64,000 nucleotides of DNA from Sphingobacterium gobiense (lineage in GTDB: Bacteria; Bacteroidota; Bacteroidia; Sphingobacteriales; Sphingobacteriaceae): assembly GCF_002980575.1 (NCBI RefSeq), contig NZ_PVBS01000002.1:806001-870000 (forward strand), given 5' to 3'. Shown piece after piece: positions 45,227 through 55,097 of this stretch. Under the pieces are notes generated by a model. It made no database searches. It saw nothing but the letters and a program-made list of their open reading frames with translations, and was not told the DNA's origin. Position 1 is the first letter of the stretch; every line of letters starts with the position of its first letter. The position numbers and the translations under genes were made by a program.

Positions 45227-46768
45227 ATGAAGAAACACATTCTTTCTATTTTAATCTTGTTGTGCGTGATAAGTTTTTCCTTGTCGGCAAATACGTATTA
45301 CATCGCTGTAGATGGGGATGATAACAACGCGGGTTCAATAACCGATCCTTTTGCGACGCTGAACAAGGCGCAAGAACTGGTGCAGCCTGGCGATACGGTA
45401 TACTTCCGTGGCGGAACCTATAAAATTAATCCCGAGCAGATTATGACCCCCACCAATGGTGTATGGGCACATGTCTTCGATATGAGTAAAAGTGGTGCGA
45501 GCGAAAACCAACGCATACATTATTATGGTTACGAAGGCGAGCGCCCTATATTCGATTTATCGGACGTGAAACCTGCCGACCGTCGGGTGATTGTCTTTTA
45601 CGTCAGTGGATCCAACCTGCACTTCAAGAACTTCGAAGTTATCGGTACGCAGGTGACCATTGTGGGGCATACCCAATCAGAATGTTTTCGGAACGATGGC
45701 GGAAATAACAATATTTATGAAAACCTCGCGATGCACGATGGTATGGCGATTGGGTTCTATTTGGTCCGAGGTTCCAATAATTTAGTTTTGAACTGTGATG
45801 CCTACAATAACTGGGATTATATCTCCGATGGTGGCCGCGGCGGGAACGTGGACGGTTTCGGAGGCCACCCAACCAACACGACCAGCACAGGCAATGTATT
45901 CCGTGGTTGCCGAGCATGGTGGAACAGTGACGATGGGTTCGATCTAATTAGTGCTTATGCCGCCTATACCATTGAGAACTGTTGGGCGTTTTACAACGGC
46001 TATAAGCCCGAAACCTTTGAAACTGCAGGAGATGGAACGGGTATAAAGGCTGGTGGTTATGGTATGGGCGAAAATGCCGATGCGCCTTCGGCAATCCCGA
46101 TGCATATCATCCGGAATAATATTGCTTTTCAAAATCGTAACCAGGGTTTGTACGCCAATCACCATTTAGGTGGCATCCTATGGGAGAACAACACGGGGTA
46201 TAAGAATCCTTCTAATTTTAATATGCTGACACGGAAGTCCAGAGAAGAGGCCGTGGACGTGGATGGATATGGACACATTATCCGGCACAACTTATCTTAC
46301 AGCCCGCGTACAGCCGGTCGGCATATCATCAATGTGGACGAAGCGCTGTCTCAAATCAGTAATAATTCCTTCTTACCGGTGAATATGGAAGTAACGGCAG
46401 ATGACTTTATAAGTCTCGATGAAAGCCAATTGATGTGGGCCAGAAAGGCAGACGGAAGTTTACCGGATATAGATTTTCTAAAATTGAAAACCACGAGTCC
46501 GTTTTTCGCGGCAGGAATGGGTTACTTTTACACACCTCTTGGGAGTATCACATCTTACGAATGGATTGACGAGCCGACGATTGTCATCGAACATAATGTG
46601 GCACGCGTAGTCGGTACTGGTGCAGGTCGCTTTAACAGTTTTTTTGTTAACGGAACACGGATCCCTTTTAGTACAGGACGAGTCGATTTGACATTATATG
46701 AGGGAGAAATCGATCTCCGTGCGGCAAGCGCAAGTGGCGATGTGATCAGATTGAAAACGGTGAAGTAG
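45227..46768 (+). CDS. PL9 family pectate / rhamnogalacturonan lyase
   Basis: This 513-residue secreted parallel beta-helix enzyme (signal ending FSLSAN) has the PL9 pattern. It starts TYYIAVDGDDNNAGSITDPFATLNKA, followed by YFRGGTY. Calcium-site aspartates D209 (NVDGFGG), D235, D236 and D239 (NSDDGFDL) and the probable base K274 (GTGIKAGGYG) occur in the order known for PL9. Family members cleave polygalacturonate or rhamnogalacturonan I by beta-elimination. It is encoded directly after a SusCD pair and probably produces the oligosaccharides that pair imports. Confidence 0.92.
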   Translation: MKKHILSILILLCVISFSLSANTYYIAVDGDDNNAGSITDPFATLNKAQELVQPGDTVYFRGGTYKINPEQIMTPTNGVWAHVFDMSKSGASENQRIHYYGYEGERPIFDLSDVKPADRRVIVFYVSGSNLHFKNFEVIGTQVTIVGHTQSECFRNDGGNNNIYENLAMHDGMAIGFYLVRGSNNLVLNCDAYNNWDYISDGGRGGNVDGFGGHPTNTTSTGNVFRGCRAWWNSDDGFDLISAYAAYTIENCWAFYNGYKPETFETAGDGTGIKAGGYGMGENADAPSAIPMHIIRNNIAFQNRNQGLYANHHLGGILWENNTGYKNPSNFNMLTRKSREEAVDVDGYGHIIRHNLSYSPRTAGRHIINVDEALSQISNNSFLPVNMEVTADDFISLDESQLMWARKADGSLPDIDFLKLKTTSPFFAAGMGYFYTPLGSITSYEWIDEPTIVIEHNVARVVGTGAGRFNSFFVNGTRIPFSTGRVDLTLYEGEIDLRAASASGDVIRLKTVK

Positions 46769-46789
46769 CGGGAAGAAATATACTAAAAA

Positions 46790-47449
46790 ATGATAATCAT
46801 GAAACAAACGATAAATATACGCTCCATTATGCTTCTGTTACTTTGTGGTACCATATTATTCTCCTGTAAGAAAGAAAAAGCGATACCCTTACAGGCGCTG
46901 GAGCTGGACAAGAATAGTATAGAAATCTTGGAAGGTTACACATCAACGGTAGAGATTACGAGTGGGAATGGGAATTATGCAGTTTCTGAAACCTCCTTGG
47001 TTGAGGTAGAGATTACCGGCAATACGATTACCTTTACAGCAACGGAAAATTATGGTGAAGAACGGCTTTTTATCATGGATGAGACAGGAAGAAAAGCAGC
47101 GGTGGATATCAAAGTAATTCCAGCAGTACTCAGCGCAGACGATCCCCGTTTTTATTGGGATAGTATGATTGAGCTAGAGCAGGCTAACGGATGGAGTACA
47201 ACTATTCTGGAAAACAAGGTGGCTATAACCAATATCATTGAAAAAAAGCAATTGGTACTGTCATGGAACGGCGAATTTGCTGTCGGCGTAAAGCCAAGAG
47301 CAAACCTTCGAATAATCGATGAGGAGGGCAAGCAGGATGTAGGGTTGACGAAATTGGAAATTCTCACGATTGATAGAAGTAAAAATCTGTGCACGATCGT
47401 GTTTTATAAAGAAAAGCAAAAAGGCGAATTAGTGTTTGTATTGCCTTAG
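46790..47449 (+). CDS. lipoprotein with immunoglobulin-like domain, unknown function
   Basis: This 219-residue lipoprotein has a lipobox (LLLLCGTILFSC, Cys about residue 26). Residues about 33-110 resemble a bacterial Ig-like fold (LELDKNSIEILEGYTSTVEITSGNGNYAV). The C-terminal half is all-beta and unfamiliar. It ends the long FAS1-SusCD-PL9 operon, a usual place for accessory surface lipoproteins. ATG 46799 is an alternative start. I cannot assign a ligand. Confidence 0.7.
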   Translation: MIIMKQTINIRSIMLLLLCGTILFSCKKEKAIPLQALELDKNSIEILEGYTSTVEITSGNGNYAVSETSLVEVEITGNTITFTATENYGEERLFIMDETGRKAAVDIKVIPAVLSADDPRFYWDSMIELEQANGWSTTILENKVAITNIIEKKQLVLSWNGEFAVGVKPRANLRIIDEEGKQDVGLTKLEILTIDRSKNLCTIVFYKEKQKGELVFVLP

Positions 47450-47586
47450 ATAAGGCAACCCTTTTTACGCTAAGAACTAAAATCACTAAAATTTCATGAA
47501 AAATTAACGTACAACAAATTATTTTGTATATTTAGCTTAGAATTACAACTAACTTACTAACTTTTTCATTTGTAAGCGACTTGTCG

Positions 47587-48126
47587 ATGAAAGCTACAGA
47601 TCAAGATAGACTCCTTTTTAAGAAGCATTATCGTGCTTTATGCTATTTTGCGTGGCAAATGGTGCAGGACGAAGAGACTGCGGAAGATTTGGCGCAAGAT
47701 GCTTTCGTTGCCTACCTAAATAGCAAAACAAGATTACCCGATGACGAAAATACGATAAAATCTTTTTTGTACACTTCAATAAAACATGCTGTATACAACT
47801 TGAGCCGGCACCATAAAGTTGTTCAAAAATTTTGGGAACGTACGGGATTCACCGAGTGGGATGAAATAGATTACGAACACCAGATTATTCGGGCAGAATT
47901 TACTTCCGCGATACATGTTGCGTTAGAAAGTCTACCAGAAGGTTGCAGAAAGATCATGACCATGAGTTATGTGGACGGTTACTCCAATGAAGAGATCGCT
48001 CAAGAGTTACAGATTAGTATCAATACCATAAAAACACAAAAGCGTCGAGGGCTCACCGTCTTGCGTGAAAAACTGAATTTCAATTACTTCTGGCTGTTTT
48101 TGGTTGTGTACAGTATAGGGGTTTAG
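47587..48126 (+). CDS. ECF RNA polymerase sigma factor (Bacteroidota FecI-like)
   Basis: This 179-residue protein has sigma region 2 (FKKHYRALCYFAWQMVQDEETAEDLAQDAFVAYL) and region 4 with its helix-turn-helix (LPEGCRKIMTMSYVDGYSNEEIAQELQISINTIKTQKRRGLTVLRE). It is a typical ECF sigma of the FecI-like group paired with FecR anti-sigma factors and STN-type SusC proteins. All three components are present in order here. I chose ATG 47587 over the in-frame TTG 47581. It should drive the SusCD genes downstream when the transporter senses its substrate. Confidence 0.95.
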   Translation: MKATDQDRLLFKKHYRALCYFAWQMVQDEETAEDLAQDAFVAYLNSKTRLPDDENTIKSFLYTSIKHAVYNLSRHHKVVQKFWERTGFTEWDEIDYEHQIIRAEFTSAIHVALESLPEGCRKIMTMSYVDGYSNEEIAQELQISINTIKTQKRRGLTVLREKLNFNYFWLFLVVYSIGV

Positions 48127-48516
48127 TATTTCTAAAGAATTGTATTATCTTTCCTTAACCATTAAGTGTCGTTCTTCCTAGTAACGTCGTGCCTCTGCGA
48201 AAATCAATTGGTACTGAAAACGTGAATAAAATGGCCTTGTACTTTTATGGACTCGTGTTGTTTTAGTGTCCATGAGCTCCTTTTAGTCGGTTCTGTGTCC
48301 ATTTTTATGAAGATTATTCCGTTAAAAACAAAATGTGTTTGATCCGCCGGTTGGCGGAGAGTTTCATTTTGTTTAGGAATAAACAAATAAAAATAACAGA
48401 AACGTGCTCAGCCTTGACTTTTTTTGCTTCGTTTTTTGTGTCAAGACAAAAAATGAAGATAAATTTTCATTTTCTTGTCACCCCAAATCCAAATTTAGGT
48501 TTCTTATACTTAAATT
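48127..48516. other. 390-bp non-coding region between sigma and anti-sigma genes
   Basis: No gene is supported here. It holds several dyads: ATGGAC/GTCCAT at 48247-48273, a large hairpin at 48326-48374, and an AT-rich dyad around 48413-48475. An ECF-dependent promoter for the fecR-susCD genes is expected somewhere in it, but I could not pick one box with confidence. Confidence 0.55.
48326..48374. promoter_or_regulatory. two-tier stem-loop upstream of the anti-sigma gene
   Basis: Outer arms AAACAAAATG (48326-48335) and CATTTTGTTT (48365-48374) enclose an inner hairpin TCCGCC/GGCGGA (48343-48348 and 48353-48358) with a GGTT loop. It could terminate the sigma transcript or act as a regulatory site. 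Confidence 0.6.
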
Positions 48517-49668
48517 ATGGATACTAACCCATACCATATCGCCGATATCATTGCCAAGCGTTTCAAAAACGAGCCGCTCGACAGCCATGAACAGCACCTA
48601 TTAGATACGTGGGTAAAAGTCCACCCTAAGAATAAAGTGTTGCTTGATGAACTGATGGCAAAAGGTGGAGACATGCAATTAGCGTGGTTGGAGGCGTTAA
48701 ACGAAGACGCTGCTTGGCACCGTGTGGAGCAGAAGCAACGGAAAAAGCAAAATAATCGGTTTGTTTGGCGTGTGGCAGCGACTATTGCGCTCGTTTGCTC
48801 TTTAAGCCTATGCCTATGGTTTTTTAAAACGGACACTAGCAATGAGAGGCAGGTCAATACGCCTGCGCTTGATGTAGATGTGGACGACGTACAGCCAGCA
48901 AATTTAGGTGCTAAAATCATTCTTGCCAATGGTAAGGAGGTGAAAGTAGACGATACGCTCAATATAGTTTCGGGATCCTCTATTATGGAGGATGCACTAG
49001 GTTTTTCCAACGAAACTGCCGGGCGCGAACTCATTTTTCATAGGTTAATCGTACCAGCGGCAAATTTCTTTAAGATAACCTTATCGGATGGCACAGCAGT
49101 GTGGGTCAATGCCGCGAGTGAACTCCGATTTCCGGAAGATTTTGGAGCGGATGAGCGACGTGTATACCTAAAAGGAGAAGCTTATTTTGAAGTCGCAAAA
49201 GATACCGAAAAACCCTTCTTTGTAGAGGCAGAAGAAGTGAATATTCGTGTGCTGGGAACGCATTTTAATGTGTCGGCCTATGGGAAAAATGTCAAAACTT
49301 CTTTGGCAGAAGGTAGCGTGGAAGTGATTAATGATAAACAATCTGTCATCATTGCGCCCGGACAAAGTGCCGAGTGGAGCAATGGAGATTTAAGGGTGAG
49401 GACAACCAACCTAAAAAGGGATCTTGCCTGGAAAAATAATGTGTTCTATTTCAAAAATGACCATATTGTTAATATTGCAAACCAACTGAAACGCTGGTAT
49501 AATGTAAACGTGTCTGTATCACAGGATGTACCATTACATCATACCTATTCCGGTGAAATTGGCAGGAATGTGAACCTATCAGAAGTATTGACCATGCTCG
49601 AATTTGTAAGCGATCTAAAATTTACACTAAACACGAATAAATTATTAATCACAAAACAAAACCAATGA
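48517..49668 (+). CDS. FecR-type anti-sigma factor
   Basis: This 383-residue protein has a cytoplasmic N-terminus of about 75 residues (sigma-binding DUF4880-like region with AWHRVEQKQRKK), one transmembrane helix (FVWRVAATIALVCSLSLCLWFF, about 77-98), and a periplasmic FecR domain. FecR signatures are DGTAVWVNAASELRFPEDFG, GEAYFEVAKDTEKPFFV and VRVLGTHFNVSAYG-like INIRVLGTHFNVSAYGK. It ends with a secretin/STN-like segment (NVNLSEVLTMLEFVSDLKF). It receives the signal from the STN domain of the SusC at 49796 and releases the sigma factor. Confidence 0.95.
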   Translation: MDTNPYHIADIIAKRFKNEPLDSHEQHLLDTWVKVHPKNKVLLDELMAKGGDMQLAWLEALNEDAAWHRVEQKQRKKQNNRFVWRVAATIALVCSLSLCLWFFKTDTSNERQVNTPALDVDVDDVQPANLGAKIILANGKEVKVDDTLNIVSGSSIMEDALGFSNETAGRELIFHRLIVPAANFFKITLSDGTAVWVNAASELRFPEDFGADERRVYLKGEAYFEVAKDTEKPFFVEAEEVNIRVLGTHFNVSAYGKNVKTSLAEGSVEVINDKQSVIIAPGQSAEWSNGDLRVRTTNLKRDLAWKNNVFYFKNDHIVNIANQLKRWYNVNVSVSQDVPLHHTYSGEIGRNVNLSEVLTMLEFVSDLKFTLNTNKLLITKQNQ

Positions 49669-49714
49669 TGAGATAAAACTACAACAACAAACGAAACAAC
49701 GGAATTTAACGAGA

Positions 49715-49740
49715 AACAGGGATGTTGCAGCACCCCTGTT
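49715..49740 (+). promoter_or_regulatory. stem-loop between anti-sigma and SusC genes
   Basis: AACAGGG (49715-49721) pairs with CCCTGTT (49734-49740) over a 12-nt loop and is followed by AAAATC. It may attenuate or stabilise the message between fecR and the transporter genes. Confidence 0.4.
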
Positions 49741-49795
49741 AAAATCAAGTTAAATAAAGCAATGAACCTACACATTAACTCAATTACTCAAATGT

Positions 49796-52700
49796 ATGAA
49801 TTACTTCTTATTTGACAAAAGGCGAAAAGAAGCGTGGACGCCGCCTATTGTCTTAATTCTCCGGACAATGAAGATTACAACTTTTCTCCTGCTGGTTTTC
49901 ATGACCTGTGCCTATGCCGAAGGAACTGCACAGAAAGTATCCCTTTCTCTAAAGAATGCGAAGCTGGAAGATGCTTTTCAGCAGATTAGCAGACAGACAA
50001 GCCTGAAATTTTTGTATAATGATGATGTGATAGCCAAATCATCGCGTGTTAACCTTAATGTACGGGAAACGGATGTAAAAGATGTGCTTCATAGGATGTT
50101 GCCGGAAGCGAATTATTCTTTTAAGGTTATTGCGGGTACGGTTAGCATACATTATCACGAAACGGTTCCTGTTTTGAAAACCGGCACCGTAAGTAAGCAA
50201 AATACGATTAGTGGCCGTGTGACGACTATGAATGGGGAACCTTTAGCCGGTGTATCAATCGGTGTAAAAGGTACATCGCAAGGTACGACCGCGGATGAAG
50301 ACGGTAACTTTTCGATCAACGTTTCCAGTGGCAGTGTATTGACGTTCCGTTATGTCGGTTACCTTTCAAGAGATATTCCGGTAGGTAATCAGCGTACGTT
50401 GAATGTGCAGCTGATGGCAGAAGATCAAGCGATAGAAGAAGTTGTTGTCACCGGGATGGGGCAACGGGTTGATCGTCGTTTGTTTACCGGTGCCACATCG
50501 CAAATTTCGGGCGAAGCCGCACAAATTGGCGGACAGATTGACCCGAGCCGAGGGCTGGAAGGTCGCGTAGCCGGGGTTTCGGTACAAAACGTAACGGGGA
50601 CATTCGGTACGGCTCCAAAAATTCGCGTACGTGGTGCTACATCTATTTACGGTGCCTCAAAACCGTTATGGGTAATCGATGGCGTGATCATTGAAGATGT
50701 AGCCGATGTCAATGCAGATGCCCTTTCTTCCGGTGACGCTTTGACGTTGATTAGTTCTGCCGTCGCTGGCTTGAATGCGCACGATATAGAATCTTTCCAG
50801 ATTCTGAAAGATGGTTCGGCTACCTCTATATATGGTGCCCGTGCGATGGCGGGGGTTATTGTGATTACGACAAAAAGGGGAACCGCTGGTCGTAGTTCCT
50901 TAAATTACACCGGCGAATATACTACACGTGCGGTACCACGCTATAGCGAGTTTAATATTATGAATTCGCAGCAGCAGATGTCTGTTTACCAAGATATGTA
51001 TAATAAAGGTTATATCCGTTTTGCGGATGTATTGACTAACGACAATAGTGGAGTGTATGGTGATCTTTATCGGAAAATCCAGAACAGCGAAATCCCAAAT
51101 GATCTATTTACGAGTAGACATTACGTTAATGAGTTTCTGCGCGAAGCAGAATACCGGAACACTGATTGGTTCAGCGAATTGTTCCAACCAAGTTTACAGC
51201 ATAATCATGCTGTGAGTATGTCGTCCGGCACCGAGAAATCGCAATACTATTCTTCCGTGAGTGCCTTGGTAGACCCCGGATGGACAAAGCGCAGTAAAGT
51301 TAATCGGTATACAGGTAACTTGAACGCAAATTACAACATTTCAGATAACTTGCGCCTGAATATTATTACGAATGGATCGTATCGTCAGCAACAGGCTCCG
51401 GGAACCTTGGGACAAAGTATGGATGTGGTTTTCGGTGAAGTGAAGCGTGATTTCGATATCAATCCCTACGCTTATGCGATGAATACCTCACGCACGCTTG
51501 ATCCGGAGGTTTTTTACACGCGAAATTATGCACCGTTTAATATTCTGCATGAATTGGATAACAACTATATGGATATTCATGTAGCTGATCTGCGTTTTCA
51601 AGGAGACTTGAAATGGAAAGTTATACCCGAATTGGAAGTAGGCGCTTTTGGATCGGTCCGTTATCAGTCGACCACACAGCATCATTATGTGAAAGATCTT
51701 TCCAATCAGGCGATGGCTTATCGGGCGGGATTGGACCCTTTGAATACGACTATACGGGATAAAAATCCCTTCTTATATACGGATCCGGATAATCCATATG
51801 CGTTGCCTATTTCTGTATTACCAGAAGGGGGCATTTATAACCGCACAGATTATACGATGTTTGAGCAGCTCTTCCGTTTTACGGCACAGTTCAATAAAAC
51901 CTTTAATCAGGACCATACCGTCAGCGCATTTGCCGGATCAGAGATTACGGCTTCGGACAGAAATAATACGTGGTTCAGAGGGTGGGGATTGCAATATGAA
52001 TTGGGAGAGAGTCCATTCACAGACTATCGTGTATTCAAAAGAGGACAGGAAGAAAACTCGCCATATTTCCATGTCAACAGGAATAAAGACAATGACCCAA
52101 CCAGTACGCGCTACAAGCAAGCCGCATTTTTTACAAACTTAACCTATGCGTACGCGGGCAAGTATATTTTGAACGGGACTTTCCGTTATGAAGGGGCCAA
52201 TAAATTGGGAGAGGCAACCTCAGCGCGGTGGATGCCAAGTTTCAACGTATCTGGAGCATGGAATATGCATGAAGAAAAATTCTTTGAACAGCTCATGCCG
52301 ACATTATCACACCTTATGCTGAAAGCTTCGTACAGTTTGACGGGGGATCGGGGACCGGCAAATGTGACTAATTCACATGCTGTGTATGCGTCCTATAATC
52401 CATGGCGGCCGTCTGCTGGAGATACAGAATCGGGGCTACAGATCTTAGATTTAGCAAACAGTGAGCTGACCTACGAGAAGAAACATGAGCTGAATCTCGG
52501 AGCCTCGATTGGCCTTTTAGACAACAGAATTAATATGGAATTCGATTGGTTTAGGCGGAATAACTTCGACTTGATCGGTGTAGTAAACACGCAAGGTCTT
52601 GGAGGAATTATTTCAAAAATGGGGAATGTTGCCGATATGAAATCGCACGGCGCGGAATTAAGTTTAACCGGAAATATTTTTCGCGATGGGACGTTTAAAT

Positions 52701-53482
52701 GGACGTCTAATTTGATTTACTCGAACGTAAAGACCAAAGTAACTCGATTGGATACACGTAGCAGAGTGTTTGATCTCATAACTGGTACGGGATTCGCTCT
52801 AGAAGGTGGACCGGTGAGAGGCCTACATTCAGTTCCCTTTGTTCGCTTGAACAATGAAGGTTTGCCTGTTTTTCTAGGACCAGATAATGAGGAAACGATT
52901 ACCGATATTTATTTTCAGGAACGAGATAGAATCGATTATTTAAAATACGAGGGGCCGACAGATCCTATTCATACCGGTGGTTGGGGTAACCAGTTCAACT
53001 ATAAGAATTTTGGTTTGAACGTATTTTTTACCTATTCCTTTGGTAATGTGGTGCGTTTGAATCCGGTATTCGATCATGAGTACGATGATCTTACATCGTC
53101 GACGAAGGAGTTCGCAGACCGTTGGATGGTTCCGGGCGATGAGGTATTTACGAATGTACCGATTATCGCTTCAAAAGGCCAGAACCGTGCATACAGCGAT
53201 AACTTGGAATTTGCCTACAATACCTACAACTATTCATCGGTACGTGTGGCAAAAGGGGATTTTATCCGCTTAAAAGATGTTTCTTTATCCTACGAATTAC
53301 CGAAAGAATGGTTAAGTGCATGGAAGGTGAACTCATTGGGCTTGCGGTTTAACGCAACGAATCTCCTTTTGTTGTATGCGGATAAGAAGCTCAACGGACA
53401 AGATCCAGAGTTCGTAAATGCCGGTGGTGTGGCCGCGCCAATGGCGAGACAATATACCCTAACCCTCCGCTTGGGATTGTAG
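49796..53482 (+). CDS. STN-domain SusC-type TonB-dependent transporter (signal-transducing)
   Basis: This 1228-residue transporter has a long N-terminus, then a signal peptide-like stretch (ITTFLLLVFMTCAYAEGTAQ) and an STN domain at about residues 45-115 (LSLKNAKLEDAFQQISRQTSLKFLYNDDVI). A carboxypeptidase-like domain (ISGRVTTMNGEPLAGVSIGVKG), EEVVVTGMG near residue 214, a normal plug and a barrel ending TLRLGL follow. The STN domain passes the substrate-bound state to the FecR anti-sigma factor. Together with sigma and FecR it forms a trans-envelope signalling system. The gene order suggests a different nutrient from the pectin importers. Confidence 0.95.
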   Translation: MNYFLFDKRRKEAWTPPIVLILRTMKITTFLLLVFMTCAYAEGTAQKVSLSLKNAKLEDAFQQISRQTSLKFLYNDDVIAKSSRVNLNVRETDVKDVLHRMLPEANYSFKVIAGTVSIHYHETVPVLKTGTVSKQNTISGRVTTMNGEPLAGVSIGVKGTSQGTTADEDGNFSINVSSGSVLTFRYVGYLSRDIPVGNQRTLNVQLMAEDQAIEEVVVTGMGQRVDRRLFTGATSQISGEAAQIGGQIDPSRGLEGRVAGVSVQNVTGTFGTAPKIRVRGATSIYGASKPLWVIDGVIIEDVADVNADALSSGDALTLISSAVAGLNAHDIESFQILKDGSATSIYGARAMAGVIVITTKRGTAGRSSLNYTGEYTTRAVPRYSEFNIMNSQQQMSVYQDMYNKGYIRFADVLTNDNSGVYGDLYRKIQNSEIPNDLFTSRHYVNEFLREAEYRNTDWFSELFQPSLQHNHAVSMSSGTEKSQYYSSVSALVDPGWTKRSKVNRYTGNLNANYNISDNLRLNIITNGSYRQQQAPGTLGQSMDVVFGEVKRDFDINPYAYAMNTSRTLDPEVFYTRNYAPFNILHELDNNYMDIHVADLRFQGDLKWKVIPELEVGAFGSVRYQSTTQHHYVKDLSNQAMAYRAGLDPLNTTIRDKNPFLYTDPDNPYALPISVLPEGGIYNRTDYTMFEQLFRFTAQFNKTFNQDHTVSAFAGSEITASDRNNTWFRGWGLQYELGESPFTDYRVFKRGQEENSPYFHVNRNKDNDPTSTRYKQAAFFTNLTYAYAGKYILNGTFRYEGANKLGEATSARWMPSFNVSGAWNMHEEKFFEQLMPTLSHLMLKASYSLTGDRGPANVTNSHAVYASYNPWRPSAGDTESGLQILDLANSELTYEKKHELNLGASIGLLDNRINMEFDWFRRNNFDLIGVVNTQGLGGIISKMGNVADMKSHGAELSLTGNIFRDGTFKWTSNLIYSNVKTKVTRLDTRSRVFDLITGTGFALEGGPVRGLHSVPFVRLNNEGLPVFLGPDNEETITDIYFQERDRIDYLKYEGPTDPIHTGGWGNQFNYKNFGLNVFFTYSFGNVVRLNPVFDHEYDDLTSSTKEFADRWMVPGDEVFTNVPIIASKGQNRAYSDNLEFAYNTYNYSSVRVAKGDFIRLKDVSLSYELPKEWLSAWKVNSLGLRFNATNLLLLYADKKLNGQDPEFVNAGGVAAPMARQYTLTLRLGL

Positions 53483-53505
53483 TATAAACTTTAAGTTTTA
53501 GTGAA

Positions 53506-55095
53506 ATGAAAAGAAAGAATAAAATATATATAGCAGTAGCCCTTTTAGGTGGTCTTGGCTTTTCTTCCTGTGGAAAATTTTTGGAGGAGATGCCGGACAA
53601 CCGGGCGCAATTGGATACAGAAGAAAAGATCGATAAGATTTTAGTTTCTGCATACCCCGCGACTGCTTATTTAGTGTCGGCGGAATTCTCCTCCGACAAT
53701 ATTGATGATTATGGAGCTACCAATCCGTATAGCGAACGAGATTTAGAACAATTGTTCCGCTGGCTGGATGTGACGGAGGATACAAACGACAGTCCAAAGC
53801 AAGTTTGGGAGGCATGTTATTCGGCGATTAGTAGCGCTAATGCTGCCCTGGCGGCTATTGAGGAATTTGGAAATTCGTCAAGTTTGGATGCGCAGCGGGG
53901 CGAAGCTCTGGCGGCACGTGCTTACGCTCACTTTATTTTGGTGAACTTGTTCGCACAACATTACCATCCGGACTACGCAGCAAACGATTTAGGAGTGACC
54001 TATATGTTGGAGCCGGAGGACGGACTTGACCCTAAATACGAACGTAATACTGTGCAGGAAGTCTATGATTTTATGTTGCGAGATCTGGAAGAAGCATTAC
54101 CATTAATTGATGATTCTTCATACGGGTCCACACCTAAGTATCATATGAACACTCGGGCAGCTAATGCGTTGGCAGCGAGAATCTGTTTGTATATGCGGGA
54201 TTGGGAAAAAGCGGTTACTTATGCTACAGTAGCTATTGGTAACAATCCCGTGGCTTTATTACGGGACAATCGAGGAATTGCGGCCAATGCCGTAGGTGAG
54301 GTGACGGATCTGGCTATTTATTATAACCGAAGCTCGATAAAGGCAAATTTGATGCTAGGCACTGCAGCGACCAACCATGGTTTATACTTTGGTGCTTTTT
54401 ACACTGGGGCACGTTTTTCTCACGGGGCGTTAATCAGCAATACGGAGACAATGTTGGCAGAATCACCGTATGGTAAACGCGTTGCCAATGCATATGTTCC
54501 CCGGGTTTTTGTTTATGCAGGAACTAATTTGGATAAGCATTTGCTGCCGCGTGTTTCCTATCAGTTCGAGATGCTGGACCCTGCTGCAGGTACCGGCTAT
54601 CGCCGGGGGGTATATGCTCCTTTTACCACTGAAGAGACGATGTTGGTGCGTGCAGAAGCGCTAATTCATCTGAACCGTTACGATGAAGCTATTGTGGATA
54701 TGAAACGCTGGGTCGATAATACACTTGCGAGTCCACCGGCCACCTTTACTGTAGCAAGCATTAATGAATGGGCAAATAAGTTGGAATACTTTACCGCTCG
54801 GAACCCAACTCCGAAAAAACGTTTGGATCCGGAGATGATTCCTTTTGAAACAGGAACGCAAGAAAACATGCTTCATGCCTTGTTGTTTATCCGTCGGATC
54901 GAAACCATGCACATGGGGCTTCGTTGGTTTGATGTGAAGCGCTACGGTATTGAAGTGGAGCGTAGGTTGATTACTTCAGGAAACAATGTTGCCGCAGTCG
55001 AGAGCGAATCAAAATTATTGGCAAGAGATAATAGAGCCGCCTTACAGTTGCCTCCTGATGTTATTTCTGCAGGTTTAACCCCTAATCCAAGATAA
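53506..55095 (+). CDS. SusD/RagB-type nutrient-binding lipoprotein
   Basis: This 529-residue lipoprotein (lipobox GFSSC) pairs with the STN-type SusC ending 23 bp upstream. Markers are GKFLEEMPDNRAQLDTEEKI, RGEALAARAYAHFILVNLFAQHY, ETMLVRAEALIHLNRYDEAIVDMKRW and FIRRIETMHMGLRWFDVKRYGIEV. The DNRxxLDTxEKI motif after the Cys is typical of the SusD subfamily linked to HExxH lipoproteins, and such a gene follows 2 bp later. Confidence 0.95.
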   Translation: MKRKNKIYIAVALLGGLGFSSCGKFLEEMPDNRAQLDTEEKIDKILVSAYPATAYLVSAEFSSDNIDDYGATNPYSERDLEQLFRWLDVTEDTNDSPKQVWEACYSAISSANAALAAIEEFGNSSSLDAQRGEALAARAYAHFILVNLFAQHYHPDYAANDLGVTYMLEPEDGLDPKYERNTVQEVYDFMLRDLEEALPLIDDSSYGSTPKYHMNTRAANALAARICLYMRDWEKAVTYATVAIGNNPVALLRDNRGIAANAVGEVTDLAIYYNRSSIKANLMLGTAATNHGLYFGAFYTGARFSHGALISNTETMLAESPYGKRVANAYVPRVFVYAGTNLDKHLLPRVSYQFEMLDPAAGTGYRRGVYAPFTTEETMLVRAEALIHLNRYDEAIVDMKRWVDNTLASPPATFTVASINEWANKLEYFTARNPTPKKRLDPEMIPFETGTQENMLHALLFIRRIETMHMGLRWFDVKRYGIEVERRLITSGNNVAAVESESKLLARDNRAALQLPPDVISAGLTPNPR

Positions 55096-55097
55096 TT

